Source: Peptoniphilus equinus (GTDB lineage: Bacteria > Bacillota > Clostridia > Tissierellales > Peptoniphilaceae). Taken from it: a stretch of DNA of 64,000 nucleotides. Position 1 is the stretch's first letter. The number at the start of each line of letters is the position of its first letter. The DNA lies in assembly GCF_027921445.1 (NCBI RefSeq), contig NZ_CP115667.1:1645190-1709189 (forward strand). Direction: 5' to 3'. The position numbers and the translations under genes were made by a program. Shown here piece by piece: positions 53,721-62,715 of the stretch. The notes beneath the pieces are model-generated. The model saw nothing but the letters and a program-made list of their open reading frames with translations, did not search any database and was not told where the DNA came from.

Positions 53721-54410
53721 TTAAAGCGGATTGGACCGCGGTTTGCCTCCTGCCCTTGGATATTTGTCCGGCGTAGGCGCTATTTTTTTTATAATCACCA
53801 ATGTGTGATGGAGATCCTCTGGAAGTTCCACAGACAGTATTTCAAGCACTTTACCGCCAAGGGTGGTCAACGCTTTTTGAGATGCGTTTAACTCATCTTC
53901 AGCTTCAGGACCCTTCATAGCAATAAGAACACCGCCCACCTTCACAAACGGAAGGTCATACTCCAATAGGGTACGCATATTAGCCACCGCCCGCGACGTC
54001 ACCACATCAAAAGTTTCTCGCATATTCTGTTTTGCACATTCTTCGGCGCGCCCATGTACAGCTTTGATATCGGTTAAATGCAATGTATCAATGACCTCAT
54101 TTAAAAATCGAATGCGCTTGTTCAGTGAATCCATCAATGTAATACGAAGCTGTGGCTCATAGATTTTAAGTGCCATGCCAGGAAATCCCGCTCCTGTTCC
54201 GACATCGAGAAGTGTCGTGCCCGGCCGCAAGTAGCCCGTGCGAAATAGAGAAAGGGAATCTAAAAAATGTTTGACATCCACTTCGTCGCTGTCAGTAATA
54301 GCAGTGAGATTCATCGTCTCATTGGTTCTCAAAACCATCTCTTTAAAGGCGAGTAAATCATCGATCCTGTCAGTGTTCAGTCCAAAGGTTTCCATTTTAG
54401 TTTTTAGCAT
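53721..54410 (-). CDS. rsmG: 16S rRNA (guanine-N7)-methyltransferase RsmG (GidB)
   Basis: A 229-residue SAM methyltransferase with motif [19 protein letters not shown] and the later [24 protein letters not shown]. It methylates G527 of 16S rRNA (E. coli numbering). It overlaps the mnmG end by 14 bp. It ends 13 bp before parS-like site 2. Position in mnmE-mnmG-rsmG-parA-parB is the standard Firmicute order. Confidence 0.97.
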   Translation of the reverse strand: MLKTKMETFGLNTDRIDDLLAFKEMVLRTNETMNLTAITDSDEVDVKHFLDSLSLFRTGYLRPGTTLLDVGTGAGFPGMALKIYEPQLRITLMDSLNKRIRFLNEVIDTLHLTDIKAVHGRAEECAKQNMRETFDVVTSRAVANMRTLLEYDLPFVKVGGVLIAMKGPEAEDELNASQKALTTLGGKVLEILSVELPEDLHHTLVIIKKIAPTPDKYPRAGGKPRSNPL

Positions 54411-56295
54411 GGCGTCGTCTCATTTCTAAATGAATTAACAGCACATTGATATCCGCCGGGGAAACCCCTGTGATTCGGGAGGCCTGCCCAATAGATTCTG
54501 GTTTGATGCGAGATAACTTTTCCACGGCTTCAAGCCGCAATCCGGAGATGCTGCTGTAATCAAGATTTCTATCTAAGGCTTTATTCTCCATCTTTTTAAA
54601 TTGGTGGATTTGTTGCTGCTGCTTAGCTATATAGCCTTCGTACTTAGTCATAATGGCTACCTCGTCTGCAATATCTCTGCGCAGCGTTTGGCGCTCGGGA
54701 TCAAAGACGGCAAGTGCCTCATAGGACAACTCCGGACGGCGCAGAAGTTCTTTTAAACTCACACTGTTGACCAGCGGCGTGGAACCCAACGCTGCCAATT
54801 TGGCATTATTTGCCTCAGTTGGAGTAATTTTAATTGACTCAATTCGGGCAAGCTCAGAGGTGATGGCATCTCTACGTGCTATAAAGGCGTCATATCTTTC
54901 GTCTGAAATCAAACCGATAGCATGACCTTTTTCTGTAAGACGCAAATCCGCATTGTCTTGGCGCAAGGTGAGACGGTATTCTGCTCGAGCTGTCATCATA
55001 CGATAAGGTTCACGAGTCCCTTTGGTGACCAAATCATCAATAAGCACGCCAATGTAAGCTTCAGAACGATCTAAAATGAAGGGATCTTTGCCCAAAATTT
55101 TAAGTGCGGCATTAATCCCTGCCACCAGGCCTTGAGACCCGGCCTCCTCATACCCGGAAGAACCGTTAATTTGCCCTGCAAAATAAAGTCCGCTGATATC
55201 ACCATGTTCCAGCGTGCGCTTTAACACCGTGGCATTAATGGCATCGTACTCAATGGCATAGGCGGGACGCATGATTTCGCAGTGCTCCAAACCGATAATC
55301 TCTCTATAAAAGGCGTTTTGCACTTCTTCAGGCAAGGATGAAGAGACTCCCTGAATATACATTTCGTCTGTGGTAAGTCCTTCCGGCTCAATAAAAACCT
55401 GATGACTTTGACGATCAGCAAATCTTGTGACCTTATCCTCGATCGAAGGGCAGTACCGCGGTCCGGAACCGATAATATTTCCCAAAGACAGCGCTGAACG
55501 GTGAATGTTATCTCTGATAATCTCATGACAAGCCTCGGTTGTATAAGTCAGATAACAATCAGCCTGTGTTTTTCTCATGTCCTTATCCAAGTTTTCGAAA
55601 GAAAAAGGGACAATCGTGGCATCGCCTTCCTGAACGGTCATAGGAGTAAAATCAATACTTCGCCGATTCACCCGAGCCGGTGTTCCTGTTTTAAGACGCA
55701 TAAGCTCTAAACCTAAATTTTCAAGAGATCGGGAGAGCTCTGTCGCCGCTTTAAAGCCTTGCGGGCCGGAAGCGTAGTTCACTTCACCAATATGAATCCG
55801 ACCTTGAAGATAGGTCCCTGTAGCAACAACAATAGCTCGGGCGGTATACACTGCACCGGTGGCAGCGACCACATGGGTCACCTTACCGTTGTCAATGCCG
55901 ATTTCCACTGCTTCATTTTCTTTTATCGTCAAATGATCCTGAGCTTCCAACACGCGTTTCATAGCATCATGGTAAGCGCGTTTGTCCGCCTGTGCACGAA
56001 GAGAGTGAACTGCCGGGCCTTTAGAGGTATTCAGCATGCGAGACTGAATAAACGTGCGATCAATATTTTTGCCCATCTCGCCGCCAAGGGCGTCAATCTC
56101 ACGAACCAAATGCCCTTTACCGGTGCCGCCAATGTTGGGATTACAACTCATGGCGGCAATGGAGTCCAAGTTGATACACAGCATCAATGTATTAAGACCC
56201 AACCGCGCTGAGGCGAGAGCCGCTTCGCTACCAGCATGACCTCCGCCAATGACAACTACATCAAATGTTCCTGCATTGAAATTCTTTCTGTTCAT
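54397..56295 (-). CDS. mnmG: tRNA uridine-34 modification enzyme MnmG (GidA)
   Basis: A 632-residue FAD protein beginning with the dinucleotide fold [21 protein letters not shown], with GidA signatures [11 protein letters not shown] and [25 protein letters not shown]. With MnmE it installs the carboxymethylaminomethyl group at U34 of certain tRNAs. It starts 5 bp after the mnmE stop. Full length, with no irregularity seen. Confidence 0.98.
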   Translation of the reverse strand: MNRKNFNAGTFDVVVIGGGHAGSEAALASARLGLNTLMLCINLDSIAAMSCNPNIGGTGKGHLVREIDALGGEMGKNIDRTFIQSRMLNTSKGPAVHSLRAQADKRAYHDAMKRVLEAQDHLTIKENEAVEIGIDNGKVTHVVAATGAVYTARAIVVATGTYLQGRIHIGEVNYASGPQGFKAATELSRSLENLGLELMRLKTGTPARVNRRSIDFTPMTVQEGDATIVPFSFENLDKDMRKTQADCYLTYTTEACHEIIRDNIHRSALSLGNIIGSGPRYCPSIEDKVTRFADRQSHQVFIEPEGLTTDEMYIQGVSSSLPEEVQNAFYREIIGLEHCEIMRPAYAIEYDAINATVLKRTLEHGDISGLYFAGQINGSSGYEEAGSQGLVAGINAALKILGKDPFILDRSEAYIGVLIDDLVTKGTREPYRMMTARAEYRLTLRQDNADLRLTEKGHAIGLISDERYDAFIARRDAITSELARIESIKITPTEANNAKLAALGSTPLVNSVSLKELLRRPELSYEALAVFDPERQTLRRDIADEVAIMTKYEGYIAKQQQQIHQFKKMENKALDRNLDYSSISGLRLEAVEKLSRIKPESIGQASRITGVSPADINVLLIHLEMRRRHAKN

Positions 56296-56300
56296 TGTTC

Positions 56301-57668
56301 CTACTTTCCTATACAGAATTTGCTAAATACCACATCCAACACGTCTTCCGTAGTGGTCTCACCTGTAATTTCTGAGATGTTTAACAGTGCTTCATCCAGA
56401 TTCACTTGAAGCAAATCCATAAACATCTTCATCTCAATATCTTTCAAGGCCGCGTCCATACTGCTTCGCGCCGCTTTTAATGCCTCAATATGGCGCAGAT
56501 TGTTCACGTAGTAGTCTGACTCGTTAAGATGACCTTCGAAAAAGAGTTCCAAAATTCTATCCTCAATAGGATCGGCACCATCCTTTAAAATAGACAGACG
56601 AATAGAATCTTCCCCCTGTAAAAATACCGCTAAGTCCTCATCGTCCTCATTTTGAACTGCGTCACTCTTATTTAACACCACAATGTGCTTCTTATCCTGG
56701 ATAAGCTGCAAAATATCCCTATCATCATCTTCCAACGGCCGCGACAAATCAAAAATAGCAATAATCAGATCACTCTTATCTACCAGACTTTTAGCCCGCT
56801 CTACACCCATGCGTTCCACAACATCTTCCGTATTCCTTATACCTGCAGTATCGGTAAGTTTTAAGACAATGCCGTTCAAATTCACATAGTCACTGATTGT
56901 GTCCCGAGTGGTGCCGGGGATATCCGTCACTATCGCACGCTGTTGACGTAACATCGCATTTAAAAGTGTGGATTTGCCGACATTAGGTTTTCCTAATATT
57001 ACAGTTTCAATCCCTTCTCTCAAGAGAACGCCTCGATTGGCATTGTCCAGAAGACGATCCAGGTCTCCAATAACCGCCTCTGCTTCACTTTGAAGCCGAT
57101 CGTAATTGGCCTCGTCGACTTCATCTTCAGGAAAGTCAATGTTTGCTACCACCAGAGAGCTCATATCTATAAGTTTGTCTTTAATCATTTTTATTTGACC
57201 GCTAAGACGACCTTCCAATTGAGCCATACTCATTTCATACGCACGGTCACTCTTAGAATGAATAAGATCAATAACTGCTTCGGCTTGAGACAGATCCAGG
57301 CGGCCATTGAGAAAAGCCCGTTTAGTAAACTCACCTCGCTCCGCCAAACGAGCTCCATGGTGCAAAAGCGCCTCAAGGATTTTTCGAACGGCAATGATGC
57401 CGCCATGACAATAAATTTCTACAATGTCTTCTCTGGTGTAACTGTGGGGTCCGAGCATTTTGCAAACGAGCACTTCATCAATAAGACGTCCGTCATCATA
57501 TATATGTCCATAAACCATCGTTCGGTTTGCAGCACCCGCAAAAGCGCTTTTCGAAATAGGGGCAAAGAGCGTATCGGCAATGACCACACTCTCCGGCCCG
57601 CTCATGCGCACAATACCGATACCGGCCTCCCCGGTGGCGGTTGAAATCGCCGCAATTGTATCATTCAT
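56301..57668 (-). CDS. mnmE: tRNA modification GTPase MnmE (TrmE)
   Basis: A 455-residue protein with an N-terminal formyl-THF-binding domain ([23 protein letters not shown]), a G domain (G1 GKPNVGKST at about 223-231, G3 DTAG, G4 NKSD) and the conserved C-terminal CIGK that carries the catalytic Cys. It partners MnmG. It heads the mnmE-mnmG-rsmG-parA-parB series and is separated from telA by a terminator. Confidence 0.98.
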   Translation of the reverse strand: MNDTIAAISTATGEAGIGIVRMSGPESVVIADTLFAPISKSAFAGAANRTMVYGHIYDDGRLIDEVLVCKMLGPHSYTREDIVEIYCHGGIIAVRKILEALLHHGARLAERGEFTKRAFLNGRLDLSQAEAVIDLIHSKSDRAYEMSMAQLEGRLSGQIKMIKDKLIDMSSLVVANIDFPEDEVDEANYDRLQSEAEAVIGDLDRLLDNANRGVLLREGIETVILGKPNVGKSTLLNAMLRQQRAIVTDIPGTTRDTISDYVNLNGIVLKLTDTAGIRNTEDVVERMGVERAKSLVDKSDLIIAIFDLSRPLEDDDRDILQLIQDKKHIVVLNKSDAVQNEDDEDLAVFLQGEDSIRLSILKDGADPIEDRILELFFEGHLNESDYYVNNLRHIEALKAARSSMDAALKDIEMKMFMDLLQVNLDEALLNISEITGETTTEDVLDVVFSKFCIGK

Positions 57669-57703
57669 GACTTTCCTCCTAGTTTATTAGTATACCACAC
57701 ACA

Positions 57704-57730
57704 TAAAAAAGTCCCAACCTGTGTTGGGAC
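57704..57730 (-). terminator. terminator upstream of mnmE
   Basis: An 8-bp stem GTCCCAAC / GTTGGGAC with a 4-nt loop, followed on the minus strand by TTTTTT. It ends the xpaC-telA transcript before mnmE. Confidence 0.9.
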
Positions 57731-57882
57731 CTATATTCTGACGATACATTCAAGAGCCCGTGACCGAGGTCATTTTCCCTCGACGACAATAAGTAACAAT
57801 CTTAATGCATCCTTCTCAATATAGCTGTATGAGGCCACAATCCTCTGTCTATACCCCGTAACGCCATAGAATCCGGTGTCTT

Positions 57883-58995
57883 TTATTTATCACTTAACAA
57901 ACTGCGCTTCAGTTTCATCTCAATCGTTTCTAAAGTGATCTTAGCCTGAGCACGTTGTTCCCGTCCTTCTCGTTGAATGGTACGTACTTCATCTAAAGCT
58001 TCAATAAGGCGTGCGTTGGTATACTCAATAGTGTCAATATCGATAATGCCTCGTTGCGATGCGCGCTCACTGTTAATGGTAGCCATCTTAAGGTCGTCGG
58101 CATTTTGTCGTAAAAGTTTATTGGTATAGTCGGCAACTTCCTGTTGCGCCTTTTGTGCATCCAAAGCATGGTTGGCCGACAGAGCTAAAACCATTTGATT
58201 CTTCCACAGAGGAATCGTGTTCACGATAGTAGACTGAATCTTCTCAAGCATTGTGCTGTCCGATGACTGAATCATACGTATTTGCGGTGCCATTTGTAAA
58301 CTCACCATCTTGGTGAGTTCCAAATCATGAAGCTTTTTTTCAAAACGATTGATGCTGTTAGCCTGATCCCGCAGGCGCTGAGCATCTACCGGCGAGCCTG
58401 AAGCTTCGGCTTCTTGTTCTAAGTGAACCAAATCACGACGGGCGGCTTCCAATTTTTTTTCACCCGCCAAAATATACATGGAAATTTCCTTGAAGTAGTC
58501 GCTGTTTAGAGCGTACATTTCATCCAAGGTGGCAATATCTCGCAAGAGCTGAACCTGGTGAGCTTCCAAGGTCGTTTTCACCTCATCGACATTTTTTTCC
58601 ACACTTTGATACTTTGTTTTAAGCGCCGTAACTCGATCGGCACTTTTTTTAAACATCTTAAAGAGTCCTTTGTCCTCGTCTTCAATTTCAAAGCGCTTTA
58701 ACTCGTTGACCACGCCGGAAAGAAGAGTCCCCACCTCCTGAAGATCTTTGGTATAGACAGACGCTAAAGTCTTTTCAGAAAAACTTGCGATTTTATTTTG
58801 AGCCGCCGCACCAAAGCTCAGCACTTGAGTCGTATCGGATAGATTGATTTTCTCAGCAAAATCCTCCACCATCTTCTGTTCCGATTCGGAAAGGACGAGT
58901 TCAGATTTAGTCTCAGATTGTGCAACAAGAGACTCCTTATCAGAATCCTTGGTATCGATAGGGTCGGTAGTTAAAGTAAGTTTGATATCTGACAT
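57883..58995 (-). CDS. telA: TelA/YaaN family protein (toxic anion resistance)
   Basis: A 370-residue, largely helical cytosolic protein of the TelA family (VEDFAEKINLSDTTQVLSFGAAAQNKIASFSEKTL; later IPLWKNQMVLALSANHALDAQKAQQEVADYTNKLLRQNA). The family is linked to tellurite and envelope-stress resistance, with no settled biochemistry. AGGAGGTACT precedes the start. It follows the xpaC-like gene by 13 bp, a pairing seen in many Firmicutes. Confidence 0.92.
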   Translation of the reverse strand: MSDIKLTLTTDPIDTKDSDKESLVAQSETKSELVLSESEQKMVEDFAEKINLSDTTQVLSFGAAAQNKIASFSEKTLASVYTKDLQEVGTLLSGVVNELKRFEIEDEDKGLFKMFKKSADRVTALKTKYQSVEKNVDEVKTTLEAHQVQLLRDIATLDEMYALNSDYFKEISMYILAGEKKLEAARRDLVHLEQEAEASGSPVDAQRLRDQANSINRFEKKLHDLELTKMVSLQMAPQIRMIQSSDSTMLEKIQSTIVNTIPLWKNQMVLALSANHALDAQKAQQEVADYTNKLLRQNADDLKMATINSERASQRGIIDIDTIEYTNARLIEALDEVRTIQREGREQRAQAKITLETIEMKLKRSLLSDK

Positions 58996-59008
58996 AGTAC
59001 CTCCTCGG

Positions 59009-59992
59009 TTACATACGATCCAGCAAGCCCTCTTTATAGAGCAGACTCTTTAAAACGGAAATATCCGTCTTGATATCAATCGCGGTATCGTCATAAAAAT
59101 CATTGAGTAAGTTATTAAAGGCTTCGTTGATGAGTTTAATCGAACTTTCAATCTCTCCCTTTAAAGCTTCAGCCTTATCATTTGGCGTATCTTGAAGCAA
59201 TTCATACTCACTTAAGAGCTTCAAGACCGATGGAAGATAATAGGCTTTGACATTTTCAATTTGAGCCAAATCGTCGGGTTTATTTTTCGCATTGGCATAA
59301 ATCTTTTCAACCAGGAGCAACAGCCTCTTGACGTCTTCTTTCACCGGTCCATGAAGATGATCGTAATAGTGTAAGAGTTCATTGAGTTCATTGTTTGTCT
59401 CCAACGATGCCTTTGCTGTATGAGGTAATTTTTTATAAGATAAGTACGTAGGTGTGTCTAAAATAACTTGATCGTCTATAATCCGTGCCTGTTTAAAATA
59501 GTCTTTTTGGATATAGTAAGCAATATCAATAGCCGCCTGCTCCACGGAGACATTATTAAACTGGGCCAGCTCTTGTAACGAAAGGGCCGACAACGTGCCG
59601 AAAGCCCGAAGATACTTCGGATAACGCTCTAAAATAGGTACTAAATTTCGAAACTTACTGTAGTCGCGATACTCAAAAAAAGCACCAACAAGAAAAGCAC
59701 TGCCCACAATAAATGTGCTGACATCAAAATCCGGGTCAAACGCATTGGCAGTAATGAGAATCCCTATAGCCACCAGAGCAAAAATGCCCGTTGTCATAGA
59801 TTTCATCTTTGCAAAGGGCTTGCGCATCTCTTTAGGATTTTGCACTACCAAGTTTTTATTCTCGACCGGGATCAGACTGCCTGTAGGCTTACCGGACAAG
59901 GCCCCATAAATCGTTGTCCCAATAGTATTTTGAAGTTTACTTTTTAAAGTCAATAATTCTTCAGGGGATAAAAACAATCCTTTATCGTCCAT
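59009..59992 (-). CDS. xpaC: XpaC family (5-bromo-4-chloroindolyl phosphate hydrolysis) membrane protein
   Basis: A 327-residue protein with an N-terminal cytosolic stretch, two membrane helices (about 70-85 and 94-106, FALVAIGILITANAFDPDFDVSTFIVGSAFLVGAFFEY) and a helical C-terminal part with LIKLINEAFNNLL-like segments. It resembles the XpaC/halogen-hydrolase family, named for a hydrolysis phenotype in Bacillus; true function is unknown. It is the first gene of the xpaC-telA pair, with AGGAGGAGATT before the ATG. Confidence 0.85.
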   Translation of the reverse strand: MDDKGLFLSPEELLTLKSKLQNTIGTTIYGALSGKPTGSLIPVENKNLVVQNPKEMRKPFAKMKSMTTGIFALVAIGILITANAFDPDFDVSTFIVGSAFLVGAFFEYRDYSKFRNLVPILERYPKYLRAFGTLSALSLQELAQFNNVSVEQAAIDIAYYIQKDYFKQARIIDDQVILDTPTYLSYKKLPHTAKASLETNNELNELLHYYDHLHGPVKEDVKRLLLLVEKIYANAKNKPDDLAQIENVKAYYLPSVLKLLSEYELLQDTPNDKAEALKGEIESSIKLINEAFNNLLNDFYDDTAIDIKTDISVLKSLLYKEGLLDRM

Positions 59993-60077
59993 AATCTCCT
60001 CCTAGGCTACTTATACGCTATTCTAAATGAATTATAACAGACATAAACCCTATAGCCCAAATTTAAAAAATAATTAA

Positions 60078-60106
60078 AAAAGGACTCTGCCATACAGAGT
60101 CCTTTT
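60078..60106 (-). terminator. terminator of the rpmH-rnpA-yidD-yidC-jag unit
   Basis: A 12-bp stem AAAAGGACTCTG / CAGAGTCCTTTT with a 5-nt loop and a T run on the minus strand, just after jag. Confidence 0.92.
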
Positions 60107-60114
60107 GAATAAAT

Positions 60115-60912
60115 TTAATATTCACGTTCCTTTTGAATAATGACTTTACGGAACGGGTCCTTGCCTTCCGAGTGAGTGATTACACCGTCTTTATGCTGAA
60201 GGGCTTCGTGAATGATCTTACGTTCATGGGCATTCATCGGTTCCAATTTCACATTGTGGCCGGTGCGAATAACTTTATTAGCCATTTTATCCGCAAGTTC
60301 CACCAGTGCTGCTTCTCGTTTCTTACGATAGCCGCTGGAATCCAAATGTACACGCACATACGCGTCACTGTGGCGATTGACCACAAGACCGGTCAGATAT
60401 TGAATGCTATCCAAAGTCACGCCGCGTTTGCCGATAACAATACCCAGTTCTTTTTCATCGCCCAAGATTTCACCATTTAAGGTATCATCCTCCCAGTTGA
60501 GAGCTACATTGGGTTCAATGCCGAGTTCCTTCACAATGCGACTGATAAACTCTGTGGCAGCATTTTCTATAGTGTCGTGTTTTGACGCCGAAGCCACAGG
60601 TTCGAGGTGATCTGCACCGGACGGCATCATATCATCTTCTACAGATTCGGTGTCTGAATACGAGTTGTTTTCAAAATACGTAGTGGGTTGGCTCGTCTCT
60701 GTTTCATTGAAAATTTCACGTAAAATATCTTCAGTTTGTTCTTTACGACGAACTTTTACTGTGGCATCTTTGGATCCGATAAGTCCAAACAGCCCCTTGG
60801 ATTCCGCTTCAATTACTTCGATTTCAGCGTCTTCTCTGGAGATATTCAATTCGCTTAGAGCCTGACTTACAGCTTCGTTTACAGTTTTTGCAGTTTTTAT
60901 AACATAGTTCAT
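60115..60912 (-). CDS. jag: RNA-binding protein Jag (KhpB/SpoIIIJ-associated)
   Basis: A 265-residue protein with an N-terminal Jag domain (KTAKTVNEAVSQALSELNISREDAEIEVIE), an acidic linker (about 85-130), a KH domain (LGIVIGKRGVTLDSIQYLTGLVVNR) and an R3H domain (LEPMNAHERKIIHEALQ). It binds RNA and affects cell division and envelope growth in relatives. Its ATG overlaps the yidC stop by 4 bp. Position after yidC is conserved. Confidence 0.96.
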   Translation of the reverse strand: MNYVIKTAKTVNEAVSQALSELNISREDAEIEVIEAESKGLFGLIGSKDATVKVRRKEQTEDILREIFNETETSQPTTYFENNSYSDTESVEDDMMPSGADHLEPVASASKHDTIENAATEFISRIVKELGIEPNVALNWEDDTLNGEILGDEKELGIVIGKRGVTLDSIQYLTGLVVNRHSDAYVRVHLDSSGYRKKREAALVELADKMANKVIRTGHNVKLEPMNAHERKIIHEALQHKDGVITHSEGKDPFRKVIIQKEREY

Positions 60913-61637
60913 TGTTGTAATTCCTCCGCCACTTCTTTCGCAATCATCTTATTAGTAATAAATTGCTGGATGACAGTAAAAGTATTGGATACCGTCCAGT
61001 ACAACGTCAACGCCGATTGGAAATTACGAGACATCCAGAAGATGAGAACTGGCATTACAATCATCATCGATGTTGTCATGGATTTCGTCTGAGCATTTTG
61101 AGTTGCCTGAGTCGCCGGGTTTTTTGTTGTGATATACGATGTTAAAAACGTAGTAAAAGCAGCCAGTACCGGTAAAATTAAAGTGGTATCCACATTTGAT
61201 AGTGAATCCATGTGAAAGAAGTTCTTATTCATCGCTTCAAATGCCACTTTGTCTGTAAACGCATAGATTTCCGGACTTAAAAACACACGGTAAAAAGCAA
61301 TAAGCACAACCATTTGAATGATCATAGGAAGACAGCCGGATAACGCATTGTAGTTGGCGTCTTTAAACAGTTGCTGTTGCTTTACAGCCATGGTTTGAGG
61401 ATCATTTTTGTACTTCTTTTTCAGCTTTTCAATCTCCGGTTGGAGCTCGGCCATCTTCTTTTGAGACTTGATCATATGCAAATTGACAGGTAAAACTGCT
61501 GCTTTGATAATAATCGTCGCAATAATAATGGCTAGGGCATAAAAAGAAACCGATTCAGGTTCGCTTGGCAAAACCGATACGAGCATATCGTAAATCAGCT
61601 TTAAAAAGCTACCTAAAATACTACTTATATAGGTCAT
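60909..61637 (-). CDS. yidC: membrane protein insertase YidC/OxaA
   Basis: A 242-residue YidC of the Gram-positive type without a large periplasmic domain. It has five hydrophobic segments, LPVNLHMIKSQKKMAELQPEIEKLKKKYKNDPQ with the cytosolic helical loop, and LSGCLPMIIQMVVLIAFYRVFLS. It inserts membrane proteins alone or with SecYEG. The lipobox seen in some relatives is not evident. It follows yidD by 9 bp. Confidence 0.96.
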   Translation of the reverse strand: MTYISSILGSFLKLIYDMLVSVLPSEPESVSFYALAIIIATIIIKAAVLPVNLHMIKSQKKMAELQPEIEKLKKKYKNDPQTMAVKQQQLFKDANYNALSGCLPMIIQMVVLIAFYRVFLSPEIYAFTDKVAFEAMNKNFFHMDSLSNVDTTLILPVLAAFTTFLTSYITTKNPATQATQNAQTKSMTTSMMIVMPVLIFWMSRNFQSALTLYWTVSNTFTVIQQFITNKMIAKEVAEELQQ

Positions 61638-61646
61638 TAAATCTCC

Positions 61647-61859
61647 TTAAACTAAAGGATCGTATCCGCCTTTGTGGAAAGGATGACATTTTAAAATCCT
61701 GCGCACAGCAAGATAACTTCCCTTCAAAGCGCCATATTTATCCAAAGCTTCGTAAGCATATTGAGAACACGTAGGTGTAAACCGACAGTGAGCTCCTGTC
61801 ATAGGGGAAATAAATTTCTGATAAAACCGTATGAAGGATTTCAAAACATGACTTATCAT
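61647..61859 (-). CDS. yidD: membrane protein insertion efficiency factor YidD
   Basis: A 70-residue Yid[60 protein letters not shown], with the characteristic Cys residues. It assists YidC. It overlaps the rnpA stop by 4 bp. Confidence 0.97.
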   Translation of the reverse strand: MISHVLKSFIRFYQKFISPMTGAHCRFTPTCSQYAYEALDKYGALKGSYLAVRRILKCHPFHKGGYDPLV

Positions 61860-62188
61860 TTATTTAACCTCTTTACCACGTGTAAAAAAGCACGCTCCAA
61901 AGCTTGATAATCTAAATCCACCGCCTGGGTTTTCACTACAAAGACGTAGTCAAAGCCCTCTTTAAGCTGATCAAAATGGTCTCGATAAATTTCCCTAAGA
62001 CGTCGTTTAATCTTATTGCGCACCACGGCCTTTGCCACTTTTTTGGTGATGACAAAACCCACCCGTTTGTGAGACATATTGTTTCTCTTATAAAACAACG
62101 TAAAAGTCTTGTTGCCGTTGGTTTGCCGCTTGCGATAAACCTTTTGAAAATCTTGATTTTTCTTTAAATAACAATCCTTTATATTCAA
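61856..62188 (-). CDS. rnpA: ribonuclease P protein component (TTG start)
   Basis: About 110 residues with the RNase P protein motif [28 protein letters not shown]. It assists the RNase P RNA in 5' maturation of tRNA. The family start (short basic leader before [13 protein letters not shown]) fits the TTG at 62188, immediately after the rpmH stop; the ATG at 62230 would put 15 extra residues across the rpmH stop. Other non-ATG starts remain possible. Confidence 0.93.
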   Translation of the reverse strand: MNIKDCYLKKNQDFQKVYRKRQTNGNKTFTLFYKRNNMSHKRVGFVITKKVAKAVVRNKIKRRLREIYRDHFDQLKEGFDYVFVVKTQAVDLDYQALERAFLHVVKRLNK

Positions 62189-62189
62189 T

Positions 62190-62324
62190 TTATGCTGAAA
62201 GTACCTTTCTGCCTTTTCTGCGACGTGCATTGATCACTTTACGGCCTGATTTCGTGCGCATACGAGCGCGGAATCCGTGTTCTCTTTTACGAGCTCGATT
62301 TTTAGGTTGAAATGTTCTCTTCAT
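62190..62324 (-). CDS. rpmH: 50S ribosomal protein bL34
   Basis: A 44-residue protein, translated by hand: begins [19 protein letters not shown] and ends [16 protein letters not shown] with a TAA stop. This is the complete bL34 sequence pattern. GAAAGGATGGTGAGACC lies before the ATG. It opens the rpmH-rnpA-yidD-yidC-jag unit from a near-perfect promoter. Confidence 0.98.
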   Translation of the reverse strand: MKRTFQPKNRARKREHGFRARMRTKSGRKVINARRRKGRKVLSA

Positions 62325-62339
62325 GGTCTCACCATCCTT

Positions 62340-62715
62340 TCTTGTTCAATCAGTAGATTATAAAGGAGAAGGCCGTTAAAGTCAAGAAAACTCGGTATTT
62401 TTACATAAAAGAAGAAGTAAGGTCAGTCCTCAACCTGTTGATAAGTTATTGTTTTTTTGTTAAAATATGTGTGGATAAAATTCGAGGTATGTTGATAAAA
62501 AATAATTTTGTGATAAATATTATTTATCCACAATTTGTTAATATGTTGTTTATAAGTAGTGTTTATAACTGTTTCTCTCCAACGAAAATGCCAAAATTAT
62601 ACATTTTTTATCCACAGCCTTATTTTTTTACGACATTTCTACACTTTTTATTCACTTTTGGGGATAACTTTGTCCCCATTATTTTATCTGTATAAACTTA
62701 TTCACAGGAGGAAGT
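62340..62715. other. chromosomal replication origin oriC
   Basis: AT-rich intergenic DNA between rpmH and dnaA. Exact DnaA boxes lie at 62470-62478 (reverse), 62524-62532, 62608-62616 and 62698-62706. One-mismatch boxes lie at 62436-62444 and 62490-62498 (TGTTGATAA) and 62648-62656. The stretch 62500-62660 is very AT-rich and may be the unwinding element. Layout and neighbours match Firmicute origins. Confidence 0.92.
62357..62385 (-). promoter_or_regulatory. rpmH operon promoter
   Basis: On the minus strand, TTGACT (62380-62385), 17 bp, TATAAT (62357-62362), about 33 bp before rpmH. Confidence 0.9.

Noticed and set aside
62190..62230. ATG start of rnpA at 62230
   Set aside because: It would run across the rpmH stop and add residues not seen in the family; the TTG at 62188 fits the family N-terminus.
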